A stretch of DNA of 30,970 bases from Deltaproteobacteria bacterium (GTDB taxonomy: Bacteria > Desulfobacterota > Desulfobacteria > Desulfobacterales > B30-G6). The notes beneath the pieces were generated by a model. The model ran no database searches, was not told the origin of the DNA, and was given only the letters and a program-made list of their open reading frames with translations. The translations under genes were made by a program, and so were the position numbers. Location of the stretch: positions 1-30,970 of the forward strand of contig QMMS01000016.1 in the NCBI GenBank assembly GCA_003647375.1, given 5' to 3'. Shown in pieces: positions 7,466-14,560 of this stretch. The first letter of the stretch is position 1; every line of letters begins with the position of its first letter.

Positions 7466-7983
7466 AGCAGCTCCTTAAGCCGAATAAAAAAAGCATTTCG
7501 AATTTTTTCTATGGTCAAGGCTTCCTGGTAATCCAGAACAGCGCTGTCTTTTCTCTTGAACCTGTCGGGTTCCACTTGTAAGGCATAAGAATTAACCTGT
7601 CTTTGCCAAAACCACTCCGCACTACAGAGCTGGATGTTTTGTGGGTCGATCAACGTAATTTCTTCCAGACGCTTCAATAATTTTTTTCCCGAAACACTGT
7701 TTTCAATACAAAATGCAATGTAGGCGATTCTGTAATCAACGCCTGCAATGGTTTTTATTGCCGGCAGGGGAGTTAAATTTTGTTGATCTTTTTGACCTTT
7801 GTAAAGAAAATGTCCATAGCAGCTCTGCAGGGTAAAACAAAAAGGGAATTGGTTAAAGGCGTGGACAATATCGATAATTGGCGGATCAATCATTTCATCA
7901 GAAAGATTAGCAAGGCATCTTTTTCTTTGATCAGGATAATGGAAATTTTCCGTTAATTTTTTTGGTGCTGTGAAAGTTTCCAC
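7462..7983 (-). CDS. Hypothetical protein, 173 aa
   Basis: I do not recognise the family with certainty. The protein is soluble, with a central LQSCYGHF motif that loosely recalls the SCxGR motif of Tyw3-like proteins. It also has a C-terminal Trp/Glu-rich helix region (SAEWFWQRQVNSYALQVEPDRF). It starts with GTG at 7983, with AGGAG ten bases upstream. It lies 32 bp behind the YkgJ-like gene and its stop overlaps the TTG start of the Cdd1-like gene, so the three are probably one operon. Confidence 0.75.
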   Translation of the reverse strand: METFTAPKKLTENFHYPDQRKRCLANLSDEMIDPPIIDIVHAFNQFPFCFTLQSCYGHFLYKGQKDQQNLTPLPAIKTIAGVDYRIAYIAFCIENSVSGKKLLKRLEEITLIDPQNIQLCSAEWFWQRQVNSYALQVEPDRFKRKDSAVLDYQEALTIEKIRNAFFIRLKELL

Positions 7984-8015
7984 AACGTCGCGTCTCCTAT
8001 AAGCGTGTACCGATC

Positions 8016-8702
8016 TTATTTTTGTAACACCTTCTGTAAAGCCTCTAATAGCGCTTCAACCCGCTCCCTGTGCTCGGGGGGAATCATCAGCACCGGTATA
8101 GGGCTGTTTGGGATTAAATCCGCTGCTTTCATATCCGTCTTATTCGATTGATATGCATTAAGGTTGTTATCGTCACAAAAGAACAGTAGTACATCGATCA
8201 GGTTGCCGGTCATGCCCCCTTGATCCAGGTGTTCGATGAACTGATGGAACAGGTTGGCCACGGTAAGGGTGAACGCATCGATGTCGGCATATCCGGTGTC
8301 AGCACAATTGATTCTTGACATCATGCAGCGGCAGCCGAATGGTCGAATCGGGTAGATGGGGCATTCATTTTCTGACAAAAAGAGACACAGTCCCCATGCG
8401 GGATCGATAATTTCGTCCGGGAGTTCCTGGTCGGTCATACAGTGTCGGGCCATCTGGTTGGTGGTGAGTTGCGGCTTGAAGCGTCTTTGTTCAGCAGCAT
8501 CATAAATATGCTGAACAAGGGCTGATTTTGCCCTTGCATCCAGAAGGGATATGATCTTATATCCTTCCAACGTGGTCAGGGTCATGTTGCATGTACAGCA
8601 AATGGCGCATTGCCGCTTACAGGCGATTGTTTCCGTATTGGCATAATCGTCAAACAGGCTGTAGAGTTGGTCGAGCAGCGCTATTTTTAATGTCATATCC
8701 AT
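8016..8702 (-). CDS. YkgJ-family cysteine cluster protein
   Basis: The 228-aa protein has an N-terminal cluster CKRQCAICCTC and a second set ENECPIYPIRPFGCRC. Together these are the CxxxCxxCC plus CxxYxxRPxxCR pattern of the YkgJ / zinc-iron chelating family. These proteins are thought to bind Fe-S or zinc; function is generally unknown. The frame can begin at TTG 8723, but ATG 8702 (MDMTLKIALL) is the simpler start; neither has a clear Shine-Dalgarno. It is divergent from the DUF362 gene with only 32 bp between the two starts, so promoters must overlap coding sequence. Confidence 0.82.
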   Translation of the reverse strand: MDMTLKIALLDQLYSLFDDYANTETIACKRQCAICCTCNMTLTTLEGYKIISLLDARAKSALVQHIYDAAEQRRFKPQLTTNQMARHCMTDQELPDEIIDPAWGLCLFLSENECPIYPIRPFGCRCMMSRINCADTGYADIDAFTLTVANLFHQFIEHLDQGGMTGNLIDVLLFFCDDNNLNAYQSNKTDMKAADLIPNSPIPVLMIPPEHRERVEALLEALQKVLQK

Positions 8703-8734
8703 ATAAAAAGGATCATATATCAAAGGAGGTTCCG

Positions 8735-9841
8735 ATGTCGAGTGATGTTTATTTTATCAATTTGCGTGCAACCATGAAGGAAAATTTATTCAAAAAACTT
8801 GGCAAGTTGCTGGAGGCTGCGGATTTATCCGGCGTGGTGAACAAACGCGACCTGGTTGCTTTGAAGCTTCATTTCGGTGAGAAAGGTAACACCGCGTTTA
8901 TCCGGCCCATATTTATTCGTGAAATTGTCCAGAAAATCAAAGAGGTAGGCGGAAGGCCCTTTGTCACGGATGCCAATACTCTCTATAAGGGCACACGGGG
9001 AGATTCCGTTAACCACACCATCACTGCCATCCAGAACGGGTTTTCGTATGCGGTGGTGGATGCACCGATTATCATTGCCGATGGGTTGATGGGGCGCAGC
9101 CAGACCGGGGTTTCCATTAATCAGAAACATGTGGAGACTGCATATATTGGATCTGAAATCGTGAATGCAGATACCCTTATATCAGTGGCGCACTTCAAGG
9201 GACATGAATTGAGCGGGTTTGGTGGAACCATAAAAAATGTAGGCATGGGATGTGCCTCACGAACCGGCAAACTGGTGCAGCACTCCGGTATCGCGCCCAA
9301 GGTCAAGGCAAAAAAATGTATCGGTTGCGGCGAATGTATCGACCATTGTTCCCAGGATGCCATATCGCTCACGAAAGAAAAGGCCATCATCGATTCTGAA
9401 AAATGCATTGGCTGCGGGGAATGTATTCTCATCTGCCCCCAGATGGCCATTCAGGTACAATTCGGCAAATCCATACCAGACTTTATGGAAAAGATGGTGG
9501 AATACACCCTGGGGGTATTGAAGAACAAGCAAGGCAAGGCCTTGTTTGTCAATTTTATCACGAATGTATCACCGGCATGTGATTGTTATCCCATGGCCGA
9601 TGCGCCTATTGTGCGGGATATCGGCATCCTGGCATCCACCGATCCCGTAGCTATTGACCAGGCATCCGTGGATCTGGTGAACAAGGAGCCGGCCTTGCCG
9701 GATTCCTGCATGAAAGAAGGTAGGGAAGCCGGATCCGATAAATTCAGGACGCTGTACCCAAAAACTGACTGGACCATTCAACTCGCCTATGCAGAACAAC
9801 TGGGGCTGGGTAGCCGGGAGTACAATCTAGTACAAATATGA
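8735..9841 (+). CDS. DUF362 domain protein with 2[4Fe-4S] ferredoxin insert (COG2768)
   Basis: The 368-aa protein combines a DUF362 domain with two ferredoxin cluster motifs, CIGCGECIDHCSQ and CIGCGECILICPQ (about residues 194-232). DUF362 hallmarks are KLHFGEKGN, ISVAHFKGHELSGFGGTIKN and the C-terminal DPVAIDQASVDL. It is likely a cytoplasmic redox or electron-transfer protein; the reaction is unknown. COG2768 proteins are frequent in anaerobes. An AGGAGG five bases before the ATG at 8735 fixes the start, although the frame is open 48 codons further upstream into the divergent gene. Confidence 0.92.
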   Translation: MSSDVYFINLRATMKENLFKKLGKLLEAADLSGVVNKRDLVALKLHFGEKGNTAFIRPIFIREIVQKIKEVGGRPFVTDANTLYKGTRGDSVNHTITAIQNGFSYAVVDAPIIIADGLMGRSQTGVSINQKHVETAYIGSEIVNADTLISVAHFKGHELSGFGGTIKNVGMGCASRTGKLVQHSGIAPKVKAKKCIGCGECIDHCSQDAISLTKEKAIIDSEKCIGCGECILICPQMAIQVQFGKSIPDFMEKMVEYTLGVLKNKQGKALFVNFITNVSPACDCYPMADAPIVRDIGILASTDPVAIDQASVDLVNKEPALPDSCMKEGREAGSDKFRTLYPKTDWTIQLAYAEQLGLGSREYNLVQI

Positions 9842-9962
9842 CGCTTTTTGGCAAAAAAAGTGACATATTTTGTCATTTGTACCTGAAAACCGTTAAACGG
9901 GTCTATCGTGAAAAATCGATTATCTGTATGAAATTAAGTGTGTTGTGGAGAGTTTGAGGTTT

Positions 9963-9987
9963 TGGCACAGTAATTGAATAGTATAAT
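9963..9987 (+). promoter_or_regulatory. Candidate promoter (sigma54-like box and overlapping TATAAT)
   Basis: TGGCACA-N4-TTGAA at 9963-9978 matches the sigma54 -24/-12 pattern except for A in place of C in the -12 GC. A perfect TATAAT lies at 9982-9987, but with no good -35 at 17 bp. About 90 bp upstream, TGACATATTTTGTCA is a 5-bp-arm dyad that could be an activator site. No gene begins directly behind; the next signals are terminators at 10242 and 10298. Confidence 0.35.
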
Positions 9988-9993
9988 AGTCAA

Positions 9994-10269
9994 ACAGCGG
10001 TTATTAAATGCTCTTTGTCAGATATAGAATGAAAATGTCGCCCAACTTCAACACCGACATGAAAAAACCATGCGACGGCCCTCGCGCCTCCAACGGTTAT
10101 ATAATATAAATGAAAGTTTGAGGTGACATTTATCAAGGCTTCTCGGGTGTACGTGCATCTTTTCCGGTCATCTTCAAAATAAAGAAAAGAGATGTGACCC
10201 GGACAAACAACGGCATTTTAGGGAAGCCACTCAGGATCCATGGAATCGACTCAATGTCGATTCCTTTTT
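9994..10269 (+). ncRNA. Candidate intergenic small RNA
   Basis: The stretch 9842-10553 holds no convincing gene. Between a candidate promoter (9963-9987) or a second TATAAT at 10100-10105 and the intrinsic terminator at 10242-10269 lies a region with no long open frame. It has possible pairing between CCGGTCATCTTC (10164-10175) and GAGATGTGACCCGG (10189-10202). AGTTTGAGGT occurs twice (9951 and 10115). I recognise no known RNA family. The 5' end is a guess. Confidence 0.3.
10242..10269 (+). terminator. Rho-independent terminator
   Basis: GGAATCGAC and GTCGATTCC form a perfect 9-bp stem around TCAAT, followed by TTTTT. Orientation fits a plus-strand transcript. Confidence 0.7.
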
Positions 10270-10297
10270 ATCAATACCTCCTTCTCCTTTTTTCACT

Positions 10298-10325
10298 GGG
10301 CGGCCATGCGGCCGCCCTTTTTTTT
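10298..10325 (+). terminator. Strong rho-independent terminator
   Basis: GGGCGGCC and GGCCGCCC form a perfect 8-bp GC stem with loop ATGC, followed by eight T. It lies 28 bp after another terminator, so the pair gives tandem termination of a plus-strand transcript. Confidence 0.85.
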
Positions 10326-10401
10326 CCCAAAGGTTGATCGTTTTAAATTTTGGAAATGTTAATCTTCATGATGTTTTTGAGCGATGTGTTATAGAGTGAT
10401 G

Positions 10402-10430
10402 ACTGGATTCCCGCCTGCGCGGGAAAGACA
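10402..10430. repeat. GGATTCCCGC...GCGGGAA palindromic repeat
   Basis: TTCCCGC (10408-10414) pairs with GCGGGAA (10419-10425) around CTGC, in the context ACTGGATTCCCGCCTGCGCGGGA. This is the form of a REP-like palindrome widespread in proteobacterial intergenic DNA. It lies between the tandem terminators and the trxB 3' end. Confidence 0.55.
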
Positions 10431-10504
10431 GACGGTTAACCAACCCCCTTGATAGTCTATTAGGGGTTTAGACTGAGGGCCATCAGGAGCCTTCAATTCA
10501 TCGC

Positions 10505-10553
10505 TTTCAACCACCCTCGAACCCTCGAAACCTTGGCCCCTCGAACCCTTTTC
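10505..10553. repeat. CCCTCGAACCCT-type degenerate repeat at trxB 3' end
   Basis: A run of CCTCGAACCCTCGAAACCTTGGCCCC units abuts the trxB stop codon. It belongs to the same family as 11721-11760, 12790-12818 and 29873-29912; in all cases the unit sits at the 3' end of a minus-strand gene. Confidence 0.6.
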
Positions 10554-11504
10554 TTACAAGGTACACGCATCCTGCGCTTTTTTTGTCTCCACGTAGTGAG
10601 CCGCCGCCAGTGCAGCCACACACCCATCGGCTGCTGCGGTTACGATTTGCCGGGCATATTTTTCCCTGATATCGCCGATGGCATATATACCGGGAATAGC
10701 TGTTTCACATTTTTCATCGGTGATGACGTTTCCCTCCACCGACATCTTGATGCCGGCAGGTACGATGGCGTTGTTCGGCTCAAACCCGATAAAGATAAAC
10801 ACGCCGTCTACTGGTAAATCTCTCTGATCACTTGTCTGGGTGTCTTTCAGGTCTACAGCGTAGACCCCTCCATCATTGGCCTTGATACCGGTTAAGACAG
10901 TGTTCCAGAGCATCTCTATTTTACACTCATCAAAAACACGCTGCTGCAGGAGCATGCCGGCACGCAGGGCATCTCTGCGGTGAGCAATGTATACTTTTTC
11001 GGTTATCTTGGCCAGATAGAGTGCTTCTTCCGCTGCTGAATCACCACCACCCACCACCACGACAGTCTTGCCCCTGAAAAAAAAGCCGTCGCAAACCGCG
11101 CAATAAGAGACACCTTTCCCATAGAATTCGCTTTCTCCGGGGATGTTCATCTTTCTGGGATTACCACCGGTACCCAGAATCACCGCATGGGCTTTGAGCA
11201 TGGTACCATCGTCCAGTTCCACGGTGTGCGAATCGGCACCGGGTATGATAGCCGCAACTTCGCGTCCCACCACTTCCAGGTCGTAGTTGTCGGCATGCCG
11301 GCTGAACTTCATGCCCAGCTCGGCACCACTGATATGTTCGAATCCCGGATAATTTTCAACTTCATCCGAGTTGATGATCTGCCCTCCGGGTGCGCCTTTT
11401 TCGATCAAGACGGCATTCATGGCGGCTCTTTTGGCATAAATGCCGGCCGTCAGCCCCCCTGGGCCACCTCCAATGATAATGACATCGTAAATTGTGTTTG
11501 ACAT
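10554..11504 (-). CDS. trxB: Thioredoxin reductase
   Basis: The 316-aa flavoprotein has an N-terminal FAD motif (GGGPGG, residues 12-17), the redox-active CAVC (Cys135 and Cys138) and a NADPH-site VVVGGGDSAAEEA (about 149-161). It also has a C-terminal FAD motif AIPGIYAIGDIR. It transfers electrons from NADPH via FAD to thioredoxin in the cytoplasm. Length and motif order are standard. GGAG eight bases before the ATG supports the start. No trxA is adjacent; the gene seems to stand alone, with repeat DNA on both sides. Confidence 0.96.
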   Translation of the reverse strand: MSNTIYDVIIIGGGPGGLTAGIYAKRAAMNAVLIEKGAPGGQIINSDEVENYPGFEHISGAELGMKFSRHADNYDLEVVGREVAAIIPGADSHTVELDDGTMLKAHAVILGTGGNPRKMNIPGESEFYGKGVSYCAVCDGFFFRGKTVVVVGGGDSAAEEALYLAKITEKVYIAHRRDALRAGMLLQQRVFDECKIEMLWNTVLTGIKANDGGVYAVDLKDTQTSDQRDLPVDGVFIFIGFEPNNAIVPAGIKMSVEGNVITDEKCETAIPGIYAIGDIREKYARQIVTAAADGCVAALAAAHYVETKKAQDACTL

Positions 11505-11569
11505 GTTAAATTTCTCCGTAATTGGTTTTTTGAATGTTCTTCCATTAATATATCACTTGAATTTTTGAA

Positions 11570-11760
11570 CCCTGGTTTGTTTATTGTGTTCCTTGCGCTT
11601 GTTGTGTTTATTGAGTTGTTCACGGTTGCAGGGGTATGATTGTCGCAACGATGTTTGTTATCAACCCTTCCCTGTTTTATTAACCCAATTAACCCAATTA
11701 ACCCAATAAGCCCAATAAACTCAATGAACCCTATTCCCTTGAACCCTTGGACCCTTTTAT
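11570..11760. repeat. Composite degenerate repeat (TTGGGTTAAT and CAATAAACAC units)
   Basis: Read on minus, the block runs from AAGGGTCCAAGGGTTCAAGGG through TTCATTGAGTTTATTGGG and tandem TTGGGTTAA units (11678-11710). It then passes through an ATCATACCCCTGCAACC-like middle to repeated CAATAAACACAA units. The same order recurs at 12655-12820. It overlaps the last codons of the metallo-hydrolase gene. Confidence 0.6.
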
Positions 11761-12573
11761 TTTAAAAATCTCCGCGCAAACATCCTGGGTGGCTACATGC
11801 AGCTTTGTATCGCAGTCATTCAATGCCAGACCAACCTCCTGCAAGGCTTTCTGGGGTGTGTTGTTGGTTTCGCTCAGGTGGGCGAGAACCACATGTTGGA
11901 GGTCTTTATGCTTCAGGGCCGTTACAAGTTCCCGGGAATCCTCATTGGAAAGGTGGCCTGTTCTGCTTTGGATGCGCTGCTTCAAGGGCCATGGATAGGG
12001 CCCATTGATGAGCATCTCCGGATCGTGATTCGCTTCGAGAATGAGTATATGGCATGCCTTGAGACGTTCCTTGACCATTGCGGTTACGACACCCAGATCG
12101 GTGGCGATGCCGATTTTCAGGCCATTGTTGAGAATGGTAAATCCAGCGGGGTCTTCTGCATCATGTGATATGGAAAATGGCGAGATGGTCCAGGCGTTGA
12201 TCGTAAATGAGTTTCCGCATTCAAAATATCGGATATCGGTAATTTTACCCAGCATGGAATTGGCGGTCCGGCCGGTCATTTTGGAGATATAAACCGGCAG
12301 ACCGAATCTTCGGGCCAGAACGCCTACGCCCTGAATATGATCCGAGTGCTCATGGGAAACGACAATGGCGTCTAATTGGTTGGGATGGAACCCTTTTGAT
12401 TTGCATCGGCGTTCAATCTCAATCCCGGACAGGCCTGCATCAAAAAGAACCCTGGTCTGGTAGTCGGCCACCAGGATGGCATTCCCCTTGCTGCCGCTGG
12501 CCAACATACAGACAGTCAGGTGATCGGTTGTTTGCGGTGCCATTTTGGGGGCTGATTTCGGGTTCGGGTTCAT
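11731..12573 (-). CDS. MBL-fold metallo-hydrolase (WalJ/YycJ-like)
   Basis: The 280-aa protein contains LASGSKGNAILV, the opening of the WalJ/YycJ branch. It also has the metal motif HEHSDH, a later His in SISHDAED, and VVLAHLSETNN near the C-terminus. Members of this branch have metal-dependent exonuclease activity or links to DNA repair and cell-wall signalling. The start is uncertain: TTG 12585, ATG 12573 or ATG 12543, none with a strong Shine-Dalgarno. The last eight codons (KGSKGSRE) are encoded by the dispersed AAGGGTTCAAGGG repeat and so look like an acquired tail. Confidence 0.88.
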   Translation of the reverse strand: MNPNPKSAPKMAPQTTDHLTVCMLASGSKGNAILVADYQTRVLFDAGLSGIEIERRCKSKGFHPNQLDAIVVSHEHSDHIQGVGVLARRFGLPVYISKMTGRTANSMLGKITDIRYFECGNSFTINAWTISPFSISHDAEDPAGFTILNNGLKIGIATDLGVVTAMVKERLKACHILILEANHDPEMLINGPYPWPLKQRIQSRTGHLSNEDSRELVTALKHKDLQHVVLAHLSETNNTPQKALQEVGLALNDCDTKLHVATQDVCAEIFKIKGSKGSRE

Positions 12574-12654
12574 GTGCGCGTTCAATCTTTCAATATCTTC
12601 AATTTAGAAAATGTATTGCTTTGTTAAAACCATCGATAGCCTTGATAGCTTTTT

Positions 12655-12820
12655 AGGTGTTTATTGAGTTCCTTGTGTTCATTGTGTTTATCGGGTTGCC
12701 TTCAGCAAACGGTATACTATTCTCAACACGTTCCTATTCCATCAACCCAATGAACTATAGAAACCCAACAAACTCAATGAACGCTATTCCCCTCGAACCC
12801 TTGAACCCTGGACCCCTCCT
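12655..12820. repeat. Second copy of the composite degenerate repeat
   Basis: This gap between dut and the metallo-hydrolase gene repeats the pattern at 11570-11760. On minus it runs GGTCCAGGGTTCAAGGGTTCGAGGGG, TTCATTGAGTTTGTTGGG, a diverged middle, then AACACAATGAACACAAGGAACTCAATAAACACC. No gene is seen in 12586-12821 although a frame is open by chance. Confidence 0.6.
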
Positions 12821-12821
12821 A

Positions 12822-13280
12822 TCACTTCCCCGTATGCCCAAATCCCCCTTCATTGCGCTCGGTTTTATCGAGTTCATTCACCAGTGTGACGATTGCCTGG
12901 TATACCTGTTGTACGATCAATTGGGCAATCCGATCACCCCGGTGAATTGTATAGGGATTTGCGCCCAGGTTGATCAGGCCGATTTTGACTTCGCCGCGAT
13001 AATCTGCGTCGATGGTACCCGGTGCGTTAACAATACTGATACCGTGTTTGATGGCCAGCCCGCTCCGAGGCCGAACCTGGACTTCATACCCTTTTGGAAT
13101 TGCCATGGCAAGGCCCGTGGGGATAAGAGCTATTTCTCCGGGTGCGAGATGCTGATCGGTTTCGATGGCTGCGCAGACATCCATGCCGGCCGCCAGGGGT
13201 GTCATATAGGCAGGCAGGGGGATATCCATGTCTCTCTCGGGTTGCAGGCGTCGAAGCTGAATGGCGGGATGAAAACTCAT
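12822..13280 (-). CDS. dut: dUTP diphosphatase
   Basis: The 152-aa protein shows all five trimeric dUTPase motifs in order: AAGMDVCA, RPRSGLA, NAPGTIDADYRGE with the catalytic Asp, RIAQLIV, and the C-terminal P-loop-like NEGGFGHTG. It hydrolyses dUTP to dUMP and pyrophosphate, limiting uracil in DNA and feeding dTMP synthesis. Its ATG overlaps the stop of the M16 peptidase gene, so the two are coupled. It is the last gene of the long rimP-pnp cluster before repeat DNA. Confidence 0.96.
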   Translation of the reverse strand: MSFHPAIQLRRLQPERDMDIPLPAYMTPLAAGMDVCAAIETDQHLAPGEIALIPTGLAMAIPKGYEVQVRPRSGLAIKHGISIVNAPGTIDADYRGEVKIGLINLGANPYTIHRGDRIAQLIVQQVYQAIVTLVNELDKTERNEGGFGHTGK

Positions 13281-14560
13281 GAATTCGTCAAAGGGTTCAA
13301 TATATTATCGTAGTCTGATTTGCCTTTGATTCGGCCCAATACGGTCAGGGATGTTTTGCTGTGGCTAAAAAGCCTGTCAGCGATATCCTGAATGTCATCT
13401 GTTGTAACGGCATCGATCTTCTCTATCACTTCCTGAAGTGGGACCTGGCGTTCGAAATGCATTTCATTCTGGGCCAGTCGAACCATCTGGTTTTCACTGC
13501 TTTCGGATGACAGCAGCAGGTTCCCCTTGATATACTCTTTGGCGCCCCCGAGCTCAGATTCCTGGACACGGTTCTCTTTCAGGTGATGTATGTGATCCAC
13601 CAGCAAATGGGCGGTTTCAGCAGCTCTGACAGGATCTACCGCAGCGTAGGCACCAAACATCCCGCCGTCCACATGGGTAGACACAAACGAGTAGACCGTA
13701 TAGGCCAGGCCTCTTTTTTCACGAATATCCTGAAACAGCCGGGAACTCATGTTGCCCCCTAGAAGGGTGCTCATGAGAGAAAAACCATATCGCAGGGGAT
13801 GGCCGGTAGGGAGGCCGTTGATTCCGATACAGATGTGGGTTTGCTCCAGTTTTCTGGATTTGAGGTTGACGTTGGTGTTGCCGGCAGGTGTCTTTCTTTC
13901 GGGGAAGTCGTCGATTTTTCGGATGGATTCGAATGCCGGACCGATAAGATTGACGAACTTCTGGTGATCCACGTTGCCGGAGGCTGAAATGATGATACGA
14001 TCCGGCTGATAGAGACGCTGAAAAAAGTGCTTGATGGTTTCGGCATCAAACCGAAGGATGTTTTCACGAGTGCCAAGAATGGAACGGCCCAGAGGATGAT
14101 CCCCCCAGAAGTGTTTTCCGGAAAGGACATGAATATATTCATCGGGACTGTCTTCAACCATCCCGATTTCCTGCAAAATGACGGGTCGTTCCTTGAGGAC
14201 TTCCTCTTCGTCAAACAATGAATTCAAAAAGATATCGGACATGACCTCAACCATGGTTTCCAGGTGTGAGTCCATCACCTTGGCATGAAAACAGGTGTTC
14301 TCCATGGTTGTAAATGCATTGGTCTGCCCACCGATATCATCAAACGCCTTGGCGATTTGAAAAGCGGTTCGCTTTTCAGTCCCCTTGAAAATCAGATGTT
14401 CGATGAGGTGAGACAGACCATTTTCAGCAAGAGTTTCATCCCTGGACCCGGCATTGACCCAGATACCCATAGTCACCGATCGGACATACGGCATTTGCTT
14501 GGTAATAATTTTGACGCCGTTGTTCAGGTCGGTTTTGCTTGTCCCGGGGTAGTTATTCAT
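13277..14560 (-). CDS. M16 family zinc peptidase (processing-protease-like)
   Basis: The 427-aa protein has the inverted zinc motif HLIEH (His51, Glu54, His55) with the third ligand about Glu131 in [13 protein letters not shown]. The C-terminal half contains the R/Y substrate-site region [11 protein letters not shown]. This matches single-chain bacterial M16B peptidases related to the mitochondrial processing peptidase beta subunit. No signal peptide is visible, so it acts in the cytoplasm. The pnp-M16-dut order is common in deltaproteobacteria and other lineages. Its start overlaps the pnp stop by 8 bp. Confidence 0.93.
   Translation of the reverse strand: MNNYPGTSKTDLNNGVKIITKQMPYVRSVTMGIWVNAGSRDETLAENGLSHLIEHLIFKGTEKRTAFQIAKAFDDIGGQTNAFTTMENTCFHAKVMDSHLETMVEVMSDIFLNSLFDEEEVLKERPVILQEIGMVEDSPDEYIHVLSGKHFWGDHPLGRSILGTRENILRFDAETIKHFFQRLYQPDRIIISASGNVDHQKFVNLIGPAFESIRKIDDFPERKTPAGNTNVNLKSRKLEQTHICIGINGLPTGHPLRYGFSLMSTLLGGNMSSRLFQDIREKRGLAYTVYSFVSTHVDGGMFGAYAAVDPVRAAETAHLLVDHIHHLKENRVQESELGGAKEYIKGNLLLSSESSENQMVRLAQNEMHFERQVPLQEVIEKIDAVTTDDIQDIADRLFSHSKTSLTVLGRIKGKSDYDNILNPLTNS

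Noticed and set aside
10194..10337. GTG-started 47-aa frame with a hydrophobic stretch
   Set aside because: It runs through two strong intrinsic terminators and has no Shine-Dalgarno; the hydrophobic part is the T-runs in translation.
10402..10553. Possible CRISPR or spacer array because of repeated short units
   Set aside because: Units are degenerate, contiguous and of unequal length with no spacers, and no cas genes are present.
12657..13313. 218-aa plus-strand frame over dut and the repeat region
   Set aside because: It is antisense to dut, whose five motifs are certain; the N-terminal part is a translation of repeat DNA.
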